Of a stretch of 64,000 bases of DNA, positions 9,278 through 18,213 are shown in pieces; the first letter of the stretch is position 1; each line of letters begins with the position of its first letter. The translations under genes were made by a program, and so were the position numbers. The notes under the pieces are model-generated. The model ran no database searches. It was not told where the DNA came from and saw nothing but the letters and a program-made list of their open reading frames with translations. The stretch is taken from NCBI GenBank assembly GCA_900120415.1, contig FQLW01000004.1, positions 1-64,000 of the forward strand, written 5' to 3'. The DNA is from Urmitella timonensis (GTDB lineage: Bacteria > Actinomycetota > Actinomycetes > Actinomycetales > Actinomycetaceae).

Positions 9278-10192
9278 ATGGCGAAAAAACGCGTTACCTT
9301 AGTAACCAGCGGGCAATATCCGAATTTGACTGAGGACGAGGCAGGGCTAGTCGAGGAACTTAACTCACGCGGGCTAGACGCGCGGATTGCGATTTGGAAT
9401 GATCCTCAGGTGGATTGGGAAGAAGCCGGAGTGTGCGTAATCCGTTCAGTTAGAGACTACGCTACCCACCGTGAACAGTTTGTTAAGTGGGCGCATAGCG
9501 TTCCCCGCCTATTAAACCCGGCAGATGTGAGCGAATGGGCAACCGATAAACATTACCTGGCGCATCTGCAAGAACAGGGAGTGCCCGTAATTCCTACAAC
9601 TTGGCTAGAACCGGAACAGAATCTAAACAAACACCAAGTACACACCCGTTTTCCCGCCTATGGCGAGTTCGTAGTCAAGCCGGCAGTCTCCTCTGGAGGG
9701 CGCGAAATGGGGCGCTACGATGCTAATAACGGTATGGCGAGGATGGCAGCGATAACTCATGCTTATCGCCTCCTGCAAGAGGGGCGCTCGGTAATGGTGC
9801 AACGTTACCTCTCGGAAGTTGATGCCCATGGTGAATACTCGCTGGTGTATATGAATGGGGTGCTGTCGCATTCAGTAGAAAAAGCGGCTATGCTTACCAA
9901 TCCGAACACTACCGAGCTGCAGGCAGAAGAAGAAGTTACCGGTAACCGCGAACCTAGACCCGAAGAATGGATTTTTGGGGAAAAGGTGCGTTCAGCTATT
10001 CATCACATGATTAAAGACCGTCTCGGGCATGACCAGCATCTACTGTTCTTGCGGGTAGATATGGTTCCCGATGGAAAAGGTTCCTTTTACCTGATGGAAG
10101 TATCTCCAGTAGACGGATCTTTGTATTTGCGTACCCGTCCCGATGGGATTCAAACTTTCGCAGATGCAATTTGTAACCGAGTTTTCTGGTAG
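9278..10192 (+). CDS. ATP-grasp domain protein of unknown substrate
   Basis: Protein of 304 residues with a RimK/cycloserine-ligase-like ATP-grasp fold. After the pre-ATP-grasp domain, FVVKPAVSSGGREMGRY is the ATP-binding lysine strand and glycine loop, VMVQRYLSEVDAHGEYSLVYMNG is the central strand, and LRVDMV plus LMEVSPVDGSLYL supply metal ligands. The family joins a carboxylate to an amine or similar nucleophile using ATP. It sits 64 bp after ddl, where many actinobacteria have a DUF3515 gene and thiL instead, so it may modify a wall precursor or make a small peptide. The function is not known. A GGAG lies 5-8 bases before the ATG. Confidence 0.75.
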   Translation: MAKKRVTLVTSGQYPNLTEDEAGLVEELNSRGLDARIAIWNDPQVDWEEAGVCVIRSVRDYATHREQFVKWAHSVPRLLNPADVSEWATDKHYLAHLQEQGVPVIPTTWLEPEQNLNKHQVHTRFPAYGEFVVKPAVSSGGREMGRYDANNGMARMAAITHAYRLLQEGRSVMVQRYLSEVDAHGEYSLVYMNGVLSHSVEKAAMLTNPNTTELQAEEEVTGNREPRPEEWIFGEKVRSAIHHMIKDRLGHDQHLLFLRVDMVPDGKGSFYLMEVSPVDGSLYLRTRPDGIQTFADAICNRVFW

Positions 10193-10314
10193 ACACACCG
10201 CTTTTACCTGCATATATGGCGGGTGTGAGCGGATACATATCCGTCCTTAGTGGCAAAAATTTTATCTCCAGCCCTTGGTTAGATAGAGTGGATAGTCGTC
10301 GCTAAGCGATGAAT

Positions 10315-10391
10315 GGTGGCTGTAGTTCAGTTGGTAGAGCACCTGGTTGTGGTCCAGGACGTCGCGGGTTCGAGCCCCGTCAGCCACCCCA
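10315..10391 (+). tRNA. tRNA-His (GTG)
   Basis: Acceptor arm GTGGCTG (10316-10322) pairs with CAGCCAC (10381-10387). The extra G at 10315 faces the discriminator C, the mark of tRNA-His. The anticodon stem CCTGG/CCAGG encloses the loop TTGTGGT with anticodon GTG at 10349-10351. The T-arm is GCGGGTTCGAGCCCCGT. The terminal CCA is encoded (10389-10391). Shortly after it ACGACAACTGCC faces GGCAGTTTGTCGT, an imperfect hairpin that may end the transcript. Confidence 0.97.
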
Positions 10392-10486
10392 GACGACAAC
10401 TGCCTGGCAGTTTGTCGTGAAGGTAGTTCAAACACTTTCTTTGAATCTCGGTGGTAGATAACACACCATCTGGACAGGGAATTTGT

Positions 10487-10516
10487 TTGATAAACGCCGC
10501 CAGTATCGGCTAGCCT
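10487..10516 (+). promoter_or_regulatory. Candidate promoter for rplU-rpmA
   Basis: TTGATA (10487-10492) and TAGCCT (10511-10516) are separated by 18 bp and lie 60 bp before the L21 start. The match is good for -35 and moderate for -10. No other sigma-A-like pair in the tRNA-His to rplU gap is better. Confidence 0.4.
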
Positions 10517-10577
10517 AGTTAGTCGATACTGATTCTATTTGAGGAATAGCTGGTCTAATCCTCAAAAAGAAAGAATA

Positions 10578-10916
10578 ATGTACGTGACTAAGGAAATGAG
10601 CAGCAAAGTGGTCTACGCGATTGTCAAAGCGGGCGGACATCAAGAAAAAGTCTCCGTCGGAGATATAGTTGTCGTCGATAAACTGGCAGCAGAAGTTGGC
10701 GACAGCATCGACTTTGCTCCAGTGATGGTAGTTGATGGTGACAAGATCACCTCCGATGCCGCTGATTTGGAAAAAATCAAGGTGACTGGCGAAGTTTTGG
10801 AACAAACAAAAGGTCCAAAGGTTCGGATTCTTAAGTTCAAGAACAAAACCGGATACACTCGCCGGATGGGTCATCGCGCCAAGCTGACCCAAGTTAAAAT
10901 CACCAAAATCGCCTAA
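10578..10916 (+). CDS. rplU: 50S ribosomal protein L21
   Basis: L21, bound to 23S rRNA in the large subunit. The conserved start VVYAIVKAGGHQEKVSVGD and the C-terminal KNKTGYTRRMGHRAKLTQVKI are present. ATG 10578 gives 112 residues and follows a purine-rich AAAAAGAAAG. ATG 10596 would give 106 residues, closer to the family norm of about 102, but its AAGGA lies almost against the start codon. The further-upstream frame to 10539 is not supported. rpmA follows after 30 bp, the near-universal L21-L27 pair. Confidence 0.95.
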   Translation: MYVTKEMSSKVVYAIVKAGGHQEKVSVGDIVVVDKLAAEVGDSIDFAPVMVVDGDKITSDAADLEKIKVTGEVLEQTKGPKVRILKFKNKTGYTRRMGHRAKLTQVKITKIA

Positions 10917-10946
10917 TCTCGGGGAAACTAAGAAAGGAAAAGAAAA

Positions 10947-11198
10947 ATGGCACATAAGAAAGGGCTAGGTTCCTCTTCTAACGGCCGTGACTCTAACCCG
11001 CAGTACCTGGGGATTAAGCGTTACGGTGGCGAAGCAGTTAATGCCGGAGAAATCCTGGTTCGGCAGCGGGGAAGCAAATATCACCCCGGCACGAACGTAG
11101 GAATGGGTAAAGATGACACCCTGTTTGCGCTAGCTGCTGGCTGCGTAGAGTTCGGTCGCAAACGCGGTCGCAAGGTCGTAAACGTAGTTTCCGCCTAA
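10947..11198 (+). CDS. rpmA: 50S ribosomal protein L27
   Basis: L27 of 83 residues contributes to the peptidyl transferase centre. It starts [22 protein letters not shown] with no cleavable leader of the firmicute type, and carries [34 protein letters not shown] precedes the ATG. It is cotranscribed with rplU, and a hairpin terminator follows within 25 bp. Confidence 0.97.
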   Translation: MAHKKGLGSSSNGRDSNPQYLGIKRYGGEAVNAGEILVRQRGSKYHPGTNVGMGKDDTLFALAAGCVEFGRKRGRKVVNVVSA

Positions 11199-11220
11199 GG
11201 CAAAACTGATAGCTTAAAGA

Positions 11221-11247
11221 TAGCGGGGTCGCCTAGCGACCCCGCTA
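11221..11247 (+). terminator. Hairpin terminator after rpmA
   Basis: TAGCGGGGTCGC (11221-11232) pairs perfectly with GCGACCCCGCTA (11236-11247) around CTA. The following AACTTATAT is only weakly T-rich, so some readthrough into obg is possible. Confidence 0.6.
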
Positions 11248-11313
11248 AACTTATATATTGACGCCTGGGCTTAATAGGTTAAGGCTTTTTCGCTGAAGCT
11301 CTAAGGGGTAGAG

Positions 11314-12834
11314 ATGGCAAATTTTGTTGATCGCGTAAAAATCGATGTGACTGCTGGGAACGGCGGTAACGGCTGCGTTAGTATTCGGCGAGAAAAATAC
11401 AAGCCCCTAGGAGGCCCAGATGGGGGCAATGGGGGACATGGCGGCAGTATTTTCCTACAGGTAGATCCCCAATGCCACACCCTATTGGACTATCATCATT
11501 TGCCCCACCGCAAAGCCAGTAACGGCACTCCCGGAATGGGAGCGAACCGCGAGGGCGCAAACGGAGCAGACCTAGTACTCCCAGTTCCTGCCGGCACTGT
11601 AGTAAAAACCAAAGACGGCGAAATTTTGGCGGACTTGCAAGGGGCAGGAACTTGCCTGGAGGTAGCACACGGCGGGTGCGGTGGAAAAGGAAACGCCGCA
11701 CTGGCAACCAAAAAACGTAAAGCCCCCGGCTTTGCTCTCCTGGGAGAAGAGGGCGAATCCCGTGTCCTCGTCCTCGAACTAAAATCAGTAGCCGACGTAG
11801 GGCTGGTCGGTTTCCCCTCCTCCGGAAAATCCTCGCTGATAGGGGCAATTTCTGAAGCTAAACCTAAAATCGCTGACTATCCTTTTACCACCCTGATTCC
11901 CAACCTGGGAGTGGTGCAAGCAGGAGACATTAGATTTACAGTCGCCGATGTCCCCGGTCTAATCCCCGGTGCTTCCCAAGGTAAAGGATTAGGGCTAGAT
12001 TTCCTGCGACATATTGAACGATGTGCGGTAATAGTACACGTCGTGGACTGCGCGAATATGGAGGCAAATCGCAACCCGGTCGATGATATTAACGCAATCG
12101 AAGCTGAACTAGCTGCCTATCAAAGTGACCTAGATAAAATCTCCGGATATGTTCCCCTAGCTAAGCGTCCCCGGGTAATCGTCCTCAACAAGATGGATAT
12201 TCCTGACGCTACCGAGATGGCAAAACTGCAAGCCAGCTCGCTAATAGACTTTGGGTGGCCGGTTTATGCGGTTTCTGCTCTCAGTGGGCACGGTTTAGAC
12301 TCGCTACTATTTACCCTGGCAAAAATGGTATCTGAACTGCGCAAGGAAGAACCAGAAGTTACGGAACAACCGACTCAAATCTTGCGTCCCCCAAGCGTAG
12401 GCGGAGCGGCTTTTACCGTAACCGTTCACAATACTGGTCAAGAACCCATTTACCAGGTACAGGGAGAAAAACCCGAACGCTGGGTTAAACAAACCGATTT
12501 CAGCAACGACGAAGCTATTGGTTACCTGGCTGACCGCCTCTATTCCTACGGAGTAGAAGAAGAACTACTTAAAAAAGGTGCTAACAGTGGTGATACCGTG
12601 GTGATTGGCCCGATGGAGGGCGGAGTAATTTTCGACTTCGAACCTATGCAATCCGCGGGTGTCGAGCTATTAGGGGCGCGAGGCGAGGACCTGCGACTTG
12701 CAGGCAGTAAACGGCGAACAAACCAAGAACGGCGCGAACAATATCATCAAATGATGGACAGTAAAGAAGAAGCTAGAAAGCAGCTACGTCAAGAACGCGA
12801 AAGCGGATTATGGACAGATCCTTCAAAAGACTAA
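11314..12834 (+). CDS. obgE: GTPase Obg/CgtA
   Basis: Obg of 506 residues, a ribosome-associated GTPase for 50S maturation and stress control. The glycine-rich Obg fold runs over residues 1-155 ([27 protein letters not shown]). The G domain follows with [12 protein letters not shown] (G1), DVPGL (G3) and LNKMD (G4). The actinobacterial C-terminal OCT domain lies at about 350-430 (VERWV-type segment [15 protein letters not shown]), and a charged tail ends the protein. It follows rplU-rpmA, the classic order. The ATG follows AAGGGGTAGAG. Confidence 0.96.
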   Translation: MANFVDRVKIDVTAGNGGNGCVSIRREKYKPLGGPDGGNGGHGGSIFLQVDPQCHTLLDYHHLPHRKASNGTPGMGANREGANGADLVLPVPAGTVVKTKDGEILADLQGAGTCLEVAHGGCGGKGNAALATKKRKAPGFALLGEEGESRVLVLELKSVADVGLVGFPSSGKSSLIGAISEAKPKIADYPFTTLIPNLGVVQAGDIRFTVADVPGLIPGASQGKGLGLDFLRHIERCAVIVHVVDCANMEANRNPVDDINAIEAELAAYQSDLDKISGYVPLAKRPRVIVLNKMDIPDATEMAKLQASSLIDFGWPVYAVSALSGHGLDSLLFTLAKMVSELRKEEPEVTEQPTQILRPPSVGGAAFTVTVHNTGQEPIYQVQGEKPERWVKQTDFSNDEAIGYLADRLYSYGVEEELLKKGANSGDTVVIGPMEGGVIFDFEPMQSAGVELLGARGEDLRLAGSKRRTNQERREQYHQMMDSKEEARKQLRQERESGLWTDPSKD

Positions 12835-13029
12835 TCCTGAAATAGCGGTCTTTATTCCGTAAACCCTAAAAATAAAACGGGAAACCAACATTACCTATGG
12901 CAACAACTATAGTTAAAACCAATACCTACCACATTTTCTAAAACCAGCTAAGCAGATATTAGTAAGCGTTCACATTTGGTAGGATTGAAGCTAGAGCCCA
13001 AGCGCAGACATGGCAAGAAGGGAAACTCA

Positions 13030-13650
13030 ATGACGGTAGGCGTCAGCGTCGATGACAAACGCATCGGGGTGATGGGTGGAACTTTCGACCCCATTCATCA
13101 CGGTCACCTGGTGGCTGCCTCTGAAGTACAACACCGCTACGGTCTAGATGAGGTAATTTTTGTTCCCACCGCCACCCAACCTTTCAAAAAAGGACGGCGA
13201 GTAACCATCCCCGAACACCGTTACTTAATGACTTCTATCGCCACGGCCTCAAATCCTAGATTCACAGTTTCCCGAGTAGATATTGAACGGGGACAAACCA
13301 CTTATACGGTAGATACCCTGCGAGATTTAAAACGCGAAAGACCTGGCAGCCACCTATTTTTTATTACCGGCGCCGATGCGTTACGTCAAATAATGGATTG
13401 GAAAAACGCCGAAGAGCTATTCCAGCTGGCACGTTTCGTGGGAGTTACCCGCCCTGGGCACGTCCTTTCAAAAGCGGATAATCTACCTGCAGATCGAGTG
13501 TCATTACTAGAGGTCCCCGCAATGGCTATATCATCAACCGATATTCGTCAGCGAGTAGCTACCGGGGCTCCCATCTGGTATTTAACTCCAGATGGGGTAG
13601 TGCAATATATTGCGAAATACGGTCTCTATCGGGAGGACAGCCAGATATGA
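13030..13650 (+). CDS. nadD: Nicotinate-nucleotide adenylyltransferase
   Basis: NadD of 206 residues adenylates nicotinate mononucleotide in NAD synthesis. [18 protein letters not shown] holds the nucleotidyltransferase (H/T)xGH motif, and [12 protein letters not shown] is the second signature, ISSTxIR. I chose ATG 13030, with AGAAGGGAA 6 bases upstream. The open frame extends to 12976, but that segment is not conserved. The stop overlaps the next start by ATGA (13647-13650), indicating translational coupling to the large low-complexity gene that follows. Confidence 0.94.
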   Translation: MTVGVSVDDKRIGVMGGTFDPIHHGHLVAASEVQHRYGLDEVIFVPTATQPFKKGRRVTIPEHRYLMTSIATASNPRFTVSRVDIERGQTTYTVDTLRDLKRERPGSHLFFITGADALRQIMDWKNAEELFQLARFVGVTRPGHVLSKADNLPADRVSLLEVPAMAISSTDIRQRVATGAPIWYLTPDGVVQYIAKYGLYREDSQI

Positions 13651-16298
13651 GTGAAACAGATTTTCTCGCACCCAATCCTGATGGACAAAACTATTCTCCG
13701 ATTTCCAAATACGGGCAGATTTCTATCGCAGAGCAGCTCGCCCGGCTTGAAGAAATCCGTAACGGAGGACGCAGACAGGTCTACCAGCCGCAACCGCCCA
13801 CCCAAGAATCCCGCTGGGGGCAAATCCGAGAAGGATTTAGCCAGGTAGAGGACGCAATCGGCGGGCAGCAGCGGCGGGCTGAATCCGACTATGAGGGGTA
13901 TTCGCGTTCCACTCTTAGCCCTGACCAGGATGGTAAGAGCTGGGTGCAAGAATATCGTGAAAAGCAGCATATGCGTAAAGTTGTGCAAGAAGCTCGTGCT
14001 AGAGCCGAGGCTGACCTGCAAAAACTCCTGAAAGAACGGGAGGAAGCGCAGGCGCGTGCCCTAGAGCAAGAACGCTTAGCCGCCCAAGCTGCTGAGCGAC
14101 TGCGCAAATTAGAGGAAGCAGAACAAGAAGCTCTACGCGCTGCCGCTCGCGAACAGCAACAGCGTGAACAACGGGTTTTAGCTAGCCAGGTCGAGGCTGA
14201 AAAAACCGAAGCCGAAAAGATGGCGGAGCTGCTTGCTTCTTTCCAAAATCCTGCTAGCCAACCGGTCATGGACTCGCCCGGTGATTTGCCCGTACAAAAA
14301 AGTGCTGCTCCCTCCGTTTCCGGGCAGGAAAGACAGCAAAAAGACCTCAAGAAGCAGGCAGTTCCCCACTCGGTTTCCTCCAAGATTAGCTCTACTTCGC
14401 GTATTTTTGGTTCCAGGCAAGCTAGCGCTGCACCGGCGCTGTCTCCTAGGTCTAGCGCCGGTGGCAGCCAAGAGGCTTCACTGCCACCGGCAATAGATAC
14501 TTCGCTGGCGGTGGCAGATACTTCGGTGAACGCGGCGGACACTACGCAACCAATAAAGATTGACCCGATTGCTTCCTTAACTGACAGCACCGACGACCAG
14601 GCTCTGGCAGATAAACTAGCGTTTGCTGCCCAAAGCGCGACTGCTCGCCCAGTTAGCCAGGCTTCAACCTCGGCAATGCCGGTATCTACGCCGTCCAGTG
14701 ATACCGTGCCGGGGGTGAGTGCGCCCAGTGCTCCCTTGACAACTGTGGGGCTGGGAACGACACCTTTAAGTTCGCAAAGACCGCAGGTGGGAGCGCAAAT
14801 ACCGCCTGATATTCGCCACCAGAGCGTCCCGGCGCAATCAGCTGGAGGAAATGCCGCGTCGCTAACCGCTATAGACCGCGCCAATCCTTCCCTAAAGTCT
14901 CCAAATATTGCTGGCGTGGCAAGGGATATGGCGCAAACTGGTCTTGCGGGCGTTACTGCCGCCTCCGCTGCCGAGATGTTCCAGCAGGCTTTGACCCAAA
15001 CAGGTCTGGGAGCTGCAACTACTTCCGCTCCGGCTGTGCCCGGTTATCGGCAAACGACCCCTAAAGTTACCCCTCCCTCACAGCCAGCTGCGATGCCTAC
15101 GGTTACGGCAGCGCCTGGGGGAGCACAGATGCCCGCCTCAATGCCCTCGCAGGTTACAGGGGTTAATCAAATATCGAAACTCCCGCAGGTTGCGCAGTCC
15201 CTAGCGCCCTCCTCCTCGGAAATAGCAACCTCCACCCCGACCGGTAACGGTACGCAAACGACACAAAATGTTCACCAAAGCGCCCAACGCCCAGCTCCTG
15301 CCCCTCCCGTAGCTGCTCAGCCCACTCAAGAATCCTTGATAGCACTGCAACCTTCGCACGCTAACCCGCAGGACGGGCAAGTAGCTCCCGATTATCGCCA
15401 ATCGGTAGCGACCGGGCAGCCAGTTTTACCTGCCCCGCAAGCATCCGTGATGCAAGCGGAAGGAAACGCTCAAACAGGGCAAATAACCCAAGCTACCCCG
15501 CTGACGCAAATCGCTACCCCAGTGCAAGCGGTAGCTCCCGCACCCCCTCATAGTTCGACGTCCTACCCGATAGAAAGCACTCCGGGCGGTAGCTATAGCG
15601 GACAAATCAGCCCTATGCTGCCAGCTGGCTTCACCCCAGAATCTCAGCCGACTGCGGTTTCTGTAAGCGCTCCCGTGAGCGCGCCTGTGTCAATTTCCAC
15701 TTATACCCCGGCTCCAAGCGCTCCCACCCCGGCTGTCGAAGCTATCCCGTCGGTAGCGGCTGCCCCCGCCCCACCGCTCACCTCCCTAACTGGCGGTAGC
15801 GTCCCGACAACAAGTGCGGGTTCAGGCGCGGTAGCAGCCGGAGCTATAGCTGCCGACACCATAGCGGCGGCTCAAACCGGTTCAACTTCCCAGATTTCTA
15901 CGCCCACCCCGCAAACCAATGTGGTCGAGCCAACTTCGTCCCCGTCCTCAAAAAGCGAAGAAAACGCCCCCGTGCCGGCTCAAAGTCCTCAAACACCGCC
16001 ACAGGACGAAAATAGCCACTGGTGGCAGCGAAAACGAAAAGAAAAAGTAAAAAAAGCTGAAGCCCCGGAGCGGGAGGATGCTCGCGCCGGGGCGTCACAA
16101 GCACTCAGGGAAAACGAGGAAGAAGAACCGCTAACGTTCATCCAGACGTTCCTGCGCTGGACATTGCGGTTATCAATCTTGCTGATTATTGCTTTAGGTA
16201 TGGTTTTAACCATGGATCGTCCAGTCATTTCCCAGACGATAGGGCGCGAAGTGCTAGAACCCGGTATCGTAGATTCTGTAAGCGTTATAAAGATATAG
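13647..16298 (+). CDS. Large low-complexity protein with C-terminal membrane anchor
   Basis: Protein of 883 residues that I do not recognise. Residues about 105-195 form a charged heptad-like Glu/Arg/Ala coiled coil ([22 protein letters not shown] region). Residues about 200-780 are a long Pro/Ala/Ser/Thr/Gln-rich tract with little hydrophobic core. A basic patch ([16 protein letters not shown]) then precedes a single membrane segment near 836-856 and a short outer tail. There is no signal peptide, so it is probably anchored N-in with the bulk cytoplasmic. It is translationally coupled to nadD and lies 9 bp before rsfS, a slot that in relatives often holds a different envelope gene. Low complexity makes homology searches unreliable. 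Confidence 0.7.
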   Translation: MSETDFLAPNPDGQNYSPISKYGQISIAEQLARLEEIRNGGRRQVYQPQPPTQESRWGQIREGFSQVEDAIGGQQRRAESDYEGYSRSTLSPDQDGKSWVQEYREKQHMRKVVQEARARAEADLQKLLKEREEAQARALEQERLAAQAAERLRKLEEAEQEALRAAAREQQQREQRVLASQVEAEKTEAEKMAELLASFQNPASQPVMDSPGDLPVQKSAAPSVSGQERQQKDLKKQAVPHSVSSKISSTSRIFGSRQASAAPALSPRSSAGGSQEASLPPAIDTSLAVADTSVNAADTTQPIKIDPIASLTDSTDDQALADKLAFAAQSATARPVSQASTSAMPVSTPSSDTVPGVSAPSAPLTTVGLGTTPLSSQRPQVGAQIPPDIRHQSVPAQSAGGNAASLTAIDRANPSLKSPNIAGVARDMAQTGLAGVTAASAAEMFQQALTQTGLGAATTSAPAVPGYRQTTPKVTPPSQPAAMPTVTAAPGGAQMPASMPSQVTGVNQISKLPQVAQSLAPSSSEIATSTPTGNGTQTTQNVHQSAQRPAPAPPVAAQPTQESLIALQPSHANPQDGQVAPDYRQSVATGQPVLPAPQASVMQAEGNAQTGQITQATPLTQIATPVQAVAPAPPHSSTSYPIESTPGGSYSGQISPMLPAGFTPESQPTAVSVSAPVSAPVSISTYTPAPSAPTPAVEAIPSVAAAPAPPLTSLTGGSVPTTSAGSGAVAAGAIAADTIAAAQTGSTSQISTPTPQTNVVEPTSSPSSKSEENAPVPAQSPQTPPQDENSHWWQRKRKEKVKKAEAPEREDARAGASQALRENEEEEPLTFIQTFLRWTLRLSILLIIALGMVLTMDRPVISQTIGREVLEPGIVDSVSVIKI

Positions 16299-16307
16299 GA
16301 GTTTTTC

Positions 16308-16751
16308 TTGGTCAATCATCCTGACCCGCGCCAGCTAGCGGAAATAGCTGCTAAAGCTGCTGCTAGTAAACTAGCAACCGATATTGTTGCGATTGAAGTT
16401 CAGGCTCAAACAATAATTACCGATATTTTTGTAATTTGTTCAGCCGATAATCCGCGTCAAGCCCGCGCGATAATGAACGAAATTGATCACGCCTGCCACG
16501 AGGTAGGTGCTGACCCGAAAACCATAGAAGGTAATGATGATTTTCGTTGGGTGCTCATGGAGCTAGCGGGGGTTATCGTTCATATTTTCTTGGCTGAAGA
16601 GCGTGAATACTACGGTTTGGAGCGGCTTTGGAATGACTGTCCCCAAATCGAATTGCCTGACCTTGATGAAGTAGGTTCTGCCGGAGCGCAGACAGCTACC
16701 GAGGGGCTGACCAATCAAGAAGCCGAACAGTTGATTGTTGGTTTAGAATAG
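16308..16751 (+). CDS. rsfS: Ribosome silencing factor RsfS
   Basis: RsfS of 147 residues binds L14 and blocks subunit joining when nutrients fall. The family core DIVAIEVQAQTIITDIFVICSA, the GNDDFRWVLMELAGVIVHIF strand and REYYGLERLW are clear. The start is TTG 16308 with AGGAG about 7 bases upstream. The C-terminal 30 residues are a variable extension. It is next to nadD in most bacteria; here the 883-residue gene intervenes. Confidence 0.94.
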   Translation: MVNHPDPRQLAEIAAKAAASKLATDIVAIEVQAQTIITDIFVICSADNPRQARAIMNEIDHACHEVGADPKTIEGNDDFRWVLMELAGVIVHIFLAEEREYYGLERLWNDCPQIELPDLDEVGSAGAQTATEGLTNQEAEQLIVGLE

Positions 16752-16790
16752 ACGCAGTTGATTGGTGGTTTAGATTAGACGAGAGCGCCC

Positions 16791-17435
16791 ATGGCGAAAA
16801 GAATTATTTTTTGGCGGCACGGTCAAACCGACTATAACGTCCAAGGGCGAGTGCAAGGTCAGGTAGATATTCCGCTTAATGAGGTCGGACTGGCACAAGC
16901 TGAGGCGGCGGCGGAAGAACTAGCGAAACTGAAACCGGATTTGATTATCTCTTCAGATTTACGGCGTGCTCAGGCAACCGCGCAGGTTTTGCAGGGTAAG
17001 TGCGGTGAGGGCGTGCAACTGCTGAAAGATGACCGCTTGCGGGAACGTGCATTCGGAGACTTCGAAGGATTATCCGTCAAAGAACTAAAAACCCGATTTG
17101 CGGGGCGGTACGAGGAATGGAGAGGTACCGGGGAATCTCCGTTAGCGGGGGTGGAATCTCGCGGGAAAGTTGGGACGCGAGTAGCGCAATGCGTGACTGA
17201 GCATTTTGAAAATGCCGAAGAGGTGCTGGTGGTGGTTTCCCACGGTTCCGCCCTCACCCAAGGGCTAGTGAAACTACTGGGGCTAGATCCCTTGGCTTGG
17301 CAAGGGTTGCGCGGCTTGGATAACTGCCACTGGTCTACGCTGATTCCATATTCACGAGAACCAGGATGGCGGTTAGTGGCGCACAATGTTGGTGTGGCGC
17401 GAGAGGTTGGCGGGTGTGTTGCCTCGATTGCCTAG
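16791..17435 (+). CDS. Histidine phosphatase (phosphoglycerate-mutase-like)
   Basis: Protein of 214 residues of the histidine phosphatase superfamily. IFWRHGQTDYNVQGRVQGQVDIPLN contains the catalytic RHG and the usual distal binding residues. SSDLRRAQATAQ, the RERAFGDFEG glutamate and VSHGSAL, with the second histidine, are all in place. In actinobacteria the gene after rsfS is normally of this type and may act on phosphoglycerate or another phosphomonoester. The length is closer to broad phosphatases than to true dPGM, so I give no symbol. It lies 39 bp after rsfS. Confidence 0.9.
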   Translation: MAKRIIFWRHGQTDYNVQGRVQGQVDIPLNEVGLAQAEAAAEELAKLKPDLIISSDLRRAQATAQVLQGKCGEGVQLLKDDRLRERAFGDFEGLSVKELKTRFAGRYEEWRGTGESPLAGVESRGKVGTRVAQCVTEHFENAEEVLVVVSHGSALTQGLVKLLGLDPLAWQGLRGLDNCHWSTLIPYSREPGWRLVAHNVGVAREVGGCVASIA

Positions 17436-17820
17436 CAGGTTTCGGGTTTTTAGCTAGGGCGGATAGGGCTCTTTAACTAGGGGCAGTAGAGGTGCTGGAG
17501 GACGCAGGGGTTCGCTAGAGAAGGAGTTTGTTGGGTTTTTCCTGGCTTTTTCTGTTTCGATGTTCGGAAGGCGGAGGTGCTTTCTTGGCTAGCGGGGATA
17601 GTATTTTCACGGGGAATATAGCACTATATCGTAGTTACCTGGCTTTTCTTACTTCGCCGTTGCCAGAGGGATTTAGTTCTGAGGAGTTGATTTATTGGGA
17701 GTGGATAGTTCAAGGGAGGATATGTCGGAATACACAGGCTGGGGATTTGAAGTAAAGGTACTCAGTTAGTTAAAGTTATTTGGTGTCTGCCGAGCAGATT
17801 ATTTCCGGTAGAACTTATAT
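17436..17820. other. Intergenic region before tRNA-Ala
   Basis: No supported gene. A 75-codon frame begins at TTG 17528 and has a good-looking GAAGGAG four bases upstream, but the product has no recognisable domain and its composition is unlike the neighbours. I treat it as doubtful. One copy of the heptamer GAGGACG lies at 17498. The last 60 bp should contain the tRNA promoter. Confidence 0.4.
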
Positions 17821-17893
17821 GGGGCTATAGCGCAGTTGGTAGCGCGCTTCCATGGCATGGAAGAGGTCGCGGGTTCGATTCCCGCTAGCTCCA
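17821..17893 (+). tRNA. tRNA-Ala (GGC)
   Basis: Acceptor arm GGGGCTA (17821-17827) pairs with TAGCTCC (17886-17892), with discriminator A at 17893. The anticodon stem CTTCC/GGAAG encloses ATGGCAT, giving anticodon GGC for alanine. The T-arm GCGGGTTCGATTCCCGC is perfect. CCA is not encoded, unlike the tRNA-His gene above. Confidence 0.97.
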
Positions 17894-17896
17894 CTC

Positions 17897-17937
17897 AAAT
17901 GGTTAATCCCCAGGTTTATCCTGGGGATTAACCATTT
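17897..17937 (+). terminator. Very strong terminator after tRNA-Ala
   Basis: AAATGGTTAATCCCCAGG (17897-17914) pairs over 18 bp with CCTGGGGATTAACCATTT (17920-17937) around TTTAT, and T-rich sequence follows. It isolates the CRISPR locus from upstream transcription and could work in both directions. Confidence 0.85.
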
Positions 17938-17966
17938 TATAAGCTGAGGGGTCGAACCCGTGAGGG

Positions 17967-18014
17967 CTGGCGCGGGGAGGTAGCAAACGCGGGCTGAGCG
18001 TTCGCCCGCGCCAG
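17967..18014. repeat. Nested competing inverted repeats before the cas operon
   Basis: CTGGCGCGGG (17967-17976) pairs with CCCGCGCCAG (18005-18014). A second arm CGCGGGC (17988-17994) pairs with GCCCGCG (18004-18010). The two hairpins share the same 3' arm and cannot form together. They lie about 200 bp upstream of cas3 in the 320-bp gap after the tRNA terminator. A TATAAT (18128-18133) between them and cas3 is the best -10 candidate for the cas operon. Confidence 0.4.
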
Positions 18015-18213
18015 TGGTTTTCGGAGGCTGTGCTCTGATATTGCTTAACCTGATGATTCTCTAATCTGAATAACTACTTGAACACTGGTTAGTGCTAGTC
18101 TGTTCAGCAATCTGGTTAGCAGGGTTATATAATCCTCCTTGACCTGGGTAAACGGGAATAGAGTTATTTATTGTTTACTTTTTAGCGTAATACTGAAGAT
18201 TGAAAGACCGGTA

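Noticed and set aside
17528-17755. 75-codon frame with a good ribosome-binding site upstream of tRNA-Ala
   Set aside because: TTG start, odd composition, no domain and no conserved context; more likely chance within a 385-bp gap.
17949-17962. GGGGTCGAACCC, which on the minus strand reads like a tRNA T-loop
   Set aside because: No matching T-stem, anticodon arm or acceptor arm can be drawn around it, so I do not call a tRNA remnant.
18139-18213. Longer cas3 start at TTG 18139
   Set aside because: The added 25 residues do not resemble Cas3, and the TTGACC there may be promoter sequence; ATG 18214 is preferred.
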